Of a stretch of DNA of 64,000 bases, positions 61,945 through 64,000 are shown piece by piece. Where the stretch lies: the NCBI GenBank assembly GCA_938031185.1, contig CALHGX010000028.1, positions 1 to 64,000 of the forward strand, written 5' to 3'. The number at the start of each line of letters is the position of its first letter. Position 1 is the stretch's first letter. The stretch comes from an uncultured bacterium. Its GTDB lineage: Bacteria; Verrucomicrobiota; Kiritimatiellia; CAIKKV01; CALHGX01. A program made the translations under genes and the position numbers. The notes beneath the pieces were generated by a model. It was not told the DNA's origin, searched no databases, and worked only from the letters and a program-made list of their open reading frames with translations.

Positions 61945-62523
61945 TCACGATCCCGGATGATCCAGCGGCAGCCCCTGTCGGCACAGGGGACAGTTCTCCG
62001 GCTCGTAGGTGGCTGGATCCATTTCCAGAAGGTTGAAGACCGGATGGGTGAAACGCGTCTTGCCGCCACTACGATCCACGAGCACCGCCACAGCCGCCAC
62101 TTTGCCGCCGCGGATTTCGACGATGTCCACCGTTTCCTGAACTCGTCCCCCGCGGGTGATGACATCCTCGGCCACCAGATAGGAAGCGCCCGGCTCTATC
62201 CGGAATCCGCGGCGGAGTGCCAACTTGCCTTCCTGCTTCTCTGCGAAAAGCGAGACGACGCCCAGTTCGCGGGCCATTTCGTACCCTACGATGATGCCGC
62301 CCATGGCCGGAGCCATCACGCCCGCGACATCCAGCCGCCCGCCCAAGCCTTCCCGCACCCGCTCAATCAACGCCCGGCACAACTGCGCGGCGATGCGCGG
62401 ATAGCGCAAGACTAACGCGCACTGGAAGTACTGGTCGCTGTGCAGACCCGAACGAAGTTCGAAATGCCCCCGCAGCAAAGCGCCTGTTTCCAGGAACATT
62501 TGCATAGCCTCATCCGACGTCAT
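61945..62523 (-). CDS. pyrE: Orotate phosphoribosyltransferase (PyrE)
   Basis: Couples orotate and PRPP to give OMP, 192 residues. FELRSGLHSDQYFQCALVL (about 21-39), APAMGGIIVGYEMARELG (about 71-88) and the PRPP-binding YLVAEDVITRGGRVQETV (about 117-134) are all present. The C-terminal CPLCRQGLPLDHPGS tail with two Cys is unusual but seen in some PVC proteins. It ends one base before the next gene. Confidence 0.94.
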   Translation of the reverse strand: MTSDEAMQMFLETGALLRGHFELRSGLHSDQYFQCALVLRYPRIAAQLCRALIERVREGLGGRLDVAGVMAPAMGGIIVGYEMARELGVVSLFAEKQEGKLALRRGFRIEPGASYLVAEDVITRGGRVQETVDIVEIRGGKVAAVAVLVDRSGGKTRFTHPVFNLLEMDPATYEPENCPLCRQGLPLDHPGS

Positions 62524-63006
62524 GTTCCATCCCCCTCTTCTTCATGCCCAGTGATTGCAGCCCTGATAACGGTATCCGGAATCCGCTTCAAACGCAAAAG
62601 GAAACCATCTTCTGCGCGGCGGCCCGTCAGAGCGACATTATTGCGGCGAGGACACAAAATCAATTTCCCGATTCAAGCGCGCTCCTTGTCGGATGCTCTT
62701 TTTGAGGCGGGCGAGCCTTGCAGCATGGGAGCGTGAACGCGCCAGCTGCGAGCATGTTTACAGGATTAATATTTCAGGACGCCTGCGTGAGGACAAGAGC
62801 GGGAAGAAGATCATGGAGCCCTCGGGATCTCTCCAAGTCTTTGTTGTGTTTCAAATGCAGCGGCAATGTCTCTTTCTTGAGACATGAAACAAGTTGTGGG
62901 CGCATTTCCAAAGTGTCGTTCGTTGGGATTCGAGGTGGTTTCTTATGTCTTCTGTAAAATGGCGGCAAGAGATATGCAAAGATGTTGCAAAACGGGCTAG
63001 CTAGAT

Positions 63007-63034
63007 TTTGGTCGGTATGAGGGTTGCTTTATTT
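63007..63034 (+). promoter_or_regulatory. Weak promoter candidate for the RNA
   Basis: TTGGTC (63007-63012), a 16-base spacer and TATTTT (63029-63034). The match is partial. A start near 63041 would place all hairpins of the proposed RNA inside the transcript. Confidence 0.35.
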
Positions 63035-63040
63035 TAAGTT

Positions 63041-63178
63041 GACCTGAGGCTGGTGGACAAATCAGAGGTTGCACAGAGCGTGCATCAAAACCTCAACGCC
63101 TCTGGCCGAATGGGGTGCCGAGCGGCAAGGCAAAATGCCGTGAGTTTGACCGCGGCTTCTCGCCGCGGTCCTTTTTTG
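63041..63178 (+). ncRNA. Candidate structured small RNA of about 138 nt
   Basis: An intrinsic terminator lies at its 3' end although no plus-strand gene precedes it for hundreds of bases. The sequence folds on paper into nested stems: GAGGC (63045) with GCCTC (63098), inside this GAGGTT (63065) with AACCTC (63089), and at the tip GCAC with GTGC around AGAGC. A second stem CGGCA with TGCCG (63123-63140) follows, and then the terminator. It does not match 6S, tmRNA, RNase P or SRP RNA features that I know. A separate transcript is more likely than a leader, because the protease gene has its own promoter behind the terminator. Confidence 0.5.
63148..63177 (+). terminator. Rho-independent terminator
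   Basis: Perfect 9-base stem GACCGCGGC with GCCGCGGTC, loop TTCTC, then C and six T. On the minus strand there is no T-run, so it acts on plus-strand transcripts. Confidence 0.85.
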
Positions 63179-63204
63179 TTACAAAATGGGGCAGTCTTCG
63201 CCAA

Positions 63205-63232
63205 TTGCTCCCATCCGCAAAACGGATATAAT
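63205..63232 (+). promoter_or_regulatory. Promoter of the DegP-like gene
   Basis: TTGCTC (63205-63210), 16-base spacer, perfect -10 TATAAT (63227-63232). The expected transcription start falls at about 63239, the same place as the first in-frame ATG. Confidence 0.65.
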
Positions 63233-63238
63233 TAGTCC

Positions 63239-64000
63239 ATGCCACAGAGGTCGAATAGCCCAGACGGTCTTTGGTGTGCGAAAGGCCGAATGCTCGCAGT
63301 TGTCTTGGTGTTTTTGACCAATGCGCTGCCTGCGGCGTTCGGGGACAAGCCGGTTCCGGGGACCGCGACGCACGAAGACGGGTTGAAGGGCGAAGAAGCG
63401 CTGTGTGCGGAGGAACGCAGCCGGATTGAGGTCTTCAAGCGGGCTTCACCGGGCGTGGTTTCCGTGGCCAACAAAGCCATCGTTCAGGACTTCTTCACCG
63501 CCCGCATCTATGAGGTCCCGCAGGGCGTCGGTTCTGGATTTGTCTGGGACAAGCAGGGGCACCTCGTAAGCAATTTCCATGTCGTTTATCGTGCTTCGGC
63601 CATTCGGGTGACGTTGCACGACGGGTCCGTCTATGAAGCGGAAGTCGTTGGCGCCGACCCGGATCACGACATAGTGGTCTTGCGGATCAACGCGCCGCCG
63701 GAACGACTCACGCCGCTGCCGCTGGCTTCTTCGCGGAACCTGCAGGTCGGTCAGACGGTCTTGGCCATCGGCAATCCATTCGGTTTTGACACCTCCTTGA
63801 GTATGGGCGTTGTCAGCGCGCTGGGTCGCAACATCCAGTCCATGACGGGTCGGACCATTTACGACGTCATTCAGACCGACGCGGCCATCAATCCCGGCAA
63901 TTCCGGGGGGCCGCTGCTGAATTCATCCGGGCGGGTGATCGGCATGAATACGGCCATCGTGAGTCCCAGCGGTGCCTATGCCGGGGTGGGTTTCGCCGTG
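63239..64000 (+). CDS. DegP/HtrA-type serine protease, cut by window end
   Basis: Periplasmic trypsin-like protease of the HtrA family; 254 codons are visible, and the PDZ domains must lie beyond the window. The triad is complete: His in LVSNFHVVYRA, Asp in DPDHDIVVLRIN and Ser in AINPGNSGGPLLNSSG. IGNPFGFDTSLSMGVVSALGR is typical. The hydrophobic signal segment (AVVLVFLTNALPAAFG) is preceded by KGR if ATG 63239 is the start. ATG 63290 is the alternative, with GAAAGG upstream but no positive N-terminus. With the promoter placed as it is, 63239 would be leaderless. Confidence 0.9.
   Translation, partial: MPQRSNSPDGLWCAKGRMLAVVLVFLTNALPAAFGDKPVPGTATHEDGLKGEEALCAEERSRIEVFKRASPGVVSVANKAIVQDFFTARIYEVPQGVGSGFVWDKQGHLVSNFHVVYRASAIRVTLHDGSVYEAEVVGADPDHDIVVLRINAPPERLTPLPLASSRNLQVGQTVLAIGNPFGFDTSLSMGVVSALGRNIQSMTGRTIYDVIQTDAAINPGNSGGPLLNSSGRVIGMNTAIVSPSGAYAGVGFAV

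Larger units (their letters stand above)
62524..63238. other. Long intergenic region with candidate RNA gene
   Basis: 715 bases without a protein gene, more AT-rich than the flanks. It contains the candidate RNA and terminator (63041-63178) and the promoter of the downstream protease. Between 62524 and 63000 I see only an imperfect hairpin ATGTCTC ... GAGACAT (62864-62883). Confidence 0.5.

Noticed and set aside
63041-63178. 6S RNA, tmRNA, RNase P RNA or SRP RNA
   Set aside because: The conserved sequence elements of these RNAs are absent and the size or fold does not fit.
1-64000. CRISPR array or tRNA/rRNA genes
   Set aside because: No regularly spaced repeats and no T-loop-type sequence in a plausible tRNA context were found in the gaps.

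Overview
The window is high-GC, gene-dense bacterial chromosome. It most likely comes from the Planctomycetes-Verrucomicrobia-Chlamydiae group, and Kiritimatiellota/Lentisphaerae is my best guess. Three things support this: two large exported proteins (near 12.6-16.6 kb and 18.9-22.6 kb) end in the 'YxVxxSTNL...W...YRV' type of C-terminal domain common in Verrucomicrobia relatives; FabD carries a GLSLGE nucleophile motif; and there is a GDP-mannose-3,5-epimerase-like gene beside FG-GAP and CAAX-protease genes. No rRNA, tRNA or CRISPR was seen. Taxonomy is inference.

Layout. 1-3.2 kb: a CCWGG-type restriction-modification island (broken cytosine methyltransferase, EcoRII-like nuclease, Vsr) and a pRiA4b-ORF3 protein. 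3.8-11.4 kb: a minus-strand zinc-type metal acquisition locus with a small Cys/His protein, an outer-membrane beta-barrel, two periplasmic binding proteins, collapsed remnants of one ABC ATPase-permease pair, a YcgR/YcgQ-type pair and an intact ABC ATPase-permease pair. 11.7-18.9 kb: decayed and mobile DNA, comprising a GIY-YIG remnant, a frameshifted RAYT transposase among REP repeats, a truncated metalloprotease, IS91 and IS110 remnants, a MITE-like element and a nucleotidyltransferase. 18.9-26 kb: a large FG-GAP/LamG exported protein and a three-gene ABC exporter.

26-33.6 kb: a minus-strand operon rsmD-coaD-DUF177-rpmF-plsX-fabH-fabD-fabG-acpP-fabF-hisI joining phospholipid and fatty-acid initiation to ribosomal protein and CoA synthesis. 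33.8-42.9 kb: plus-strand metabolic genes (aminotransferase, purB, accC, a GmhB-Sua5 fusion, purE, an MFS carrier, GH172). 43-45.8 kb: a symporter remnant, DUF1846 and a CPBP protease. 45.9-50.5 kb: a tight three-gene operon of an unknown 801-residue protein, a phosphatidylserine-decarboxylase-like protein and an Lgt-like membrane protein; this is my best candidate for an undescribed system. 50.5-52.2 kb: rplU-rpmA-obg with a clear promoter.

52.2-57.2 kb: a minus-strand operon pyrK-pyrD-unknown-efp-epmA, in which EF-P sits next to its lysyl-modifying enzyme. 57.3-62.5 kb: a doubly frameshifted flavodoxin/ferredoxin gene, an M48 lipoprotein, an epimerase, a GT-C-type membrane protein and pyrE. 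62.5-64 kb: an orphan intrinsic terminator suggesting an unannotated structured RNA, then a DegP-type protease that runs off the window.

Many accessory genes here are broken by in-frame stops, single-base shifts or internal deletions, while the housekeeping genes read cleanly. That contrast argues for real decay of accessory DNA more than for poor sequence, though I cannot exclude local assembly errors.
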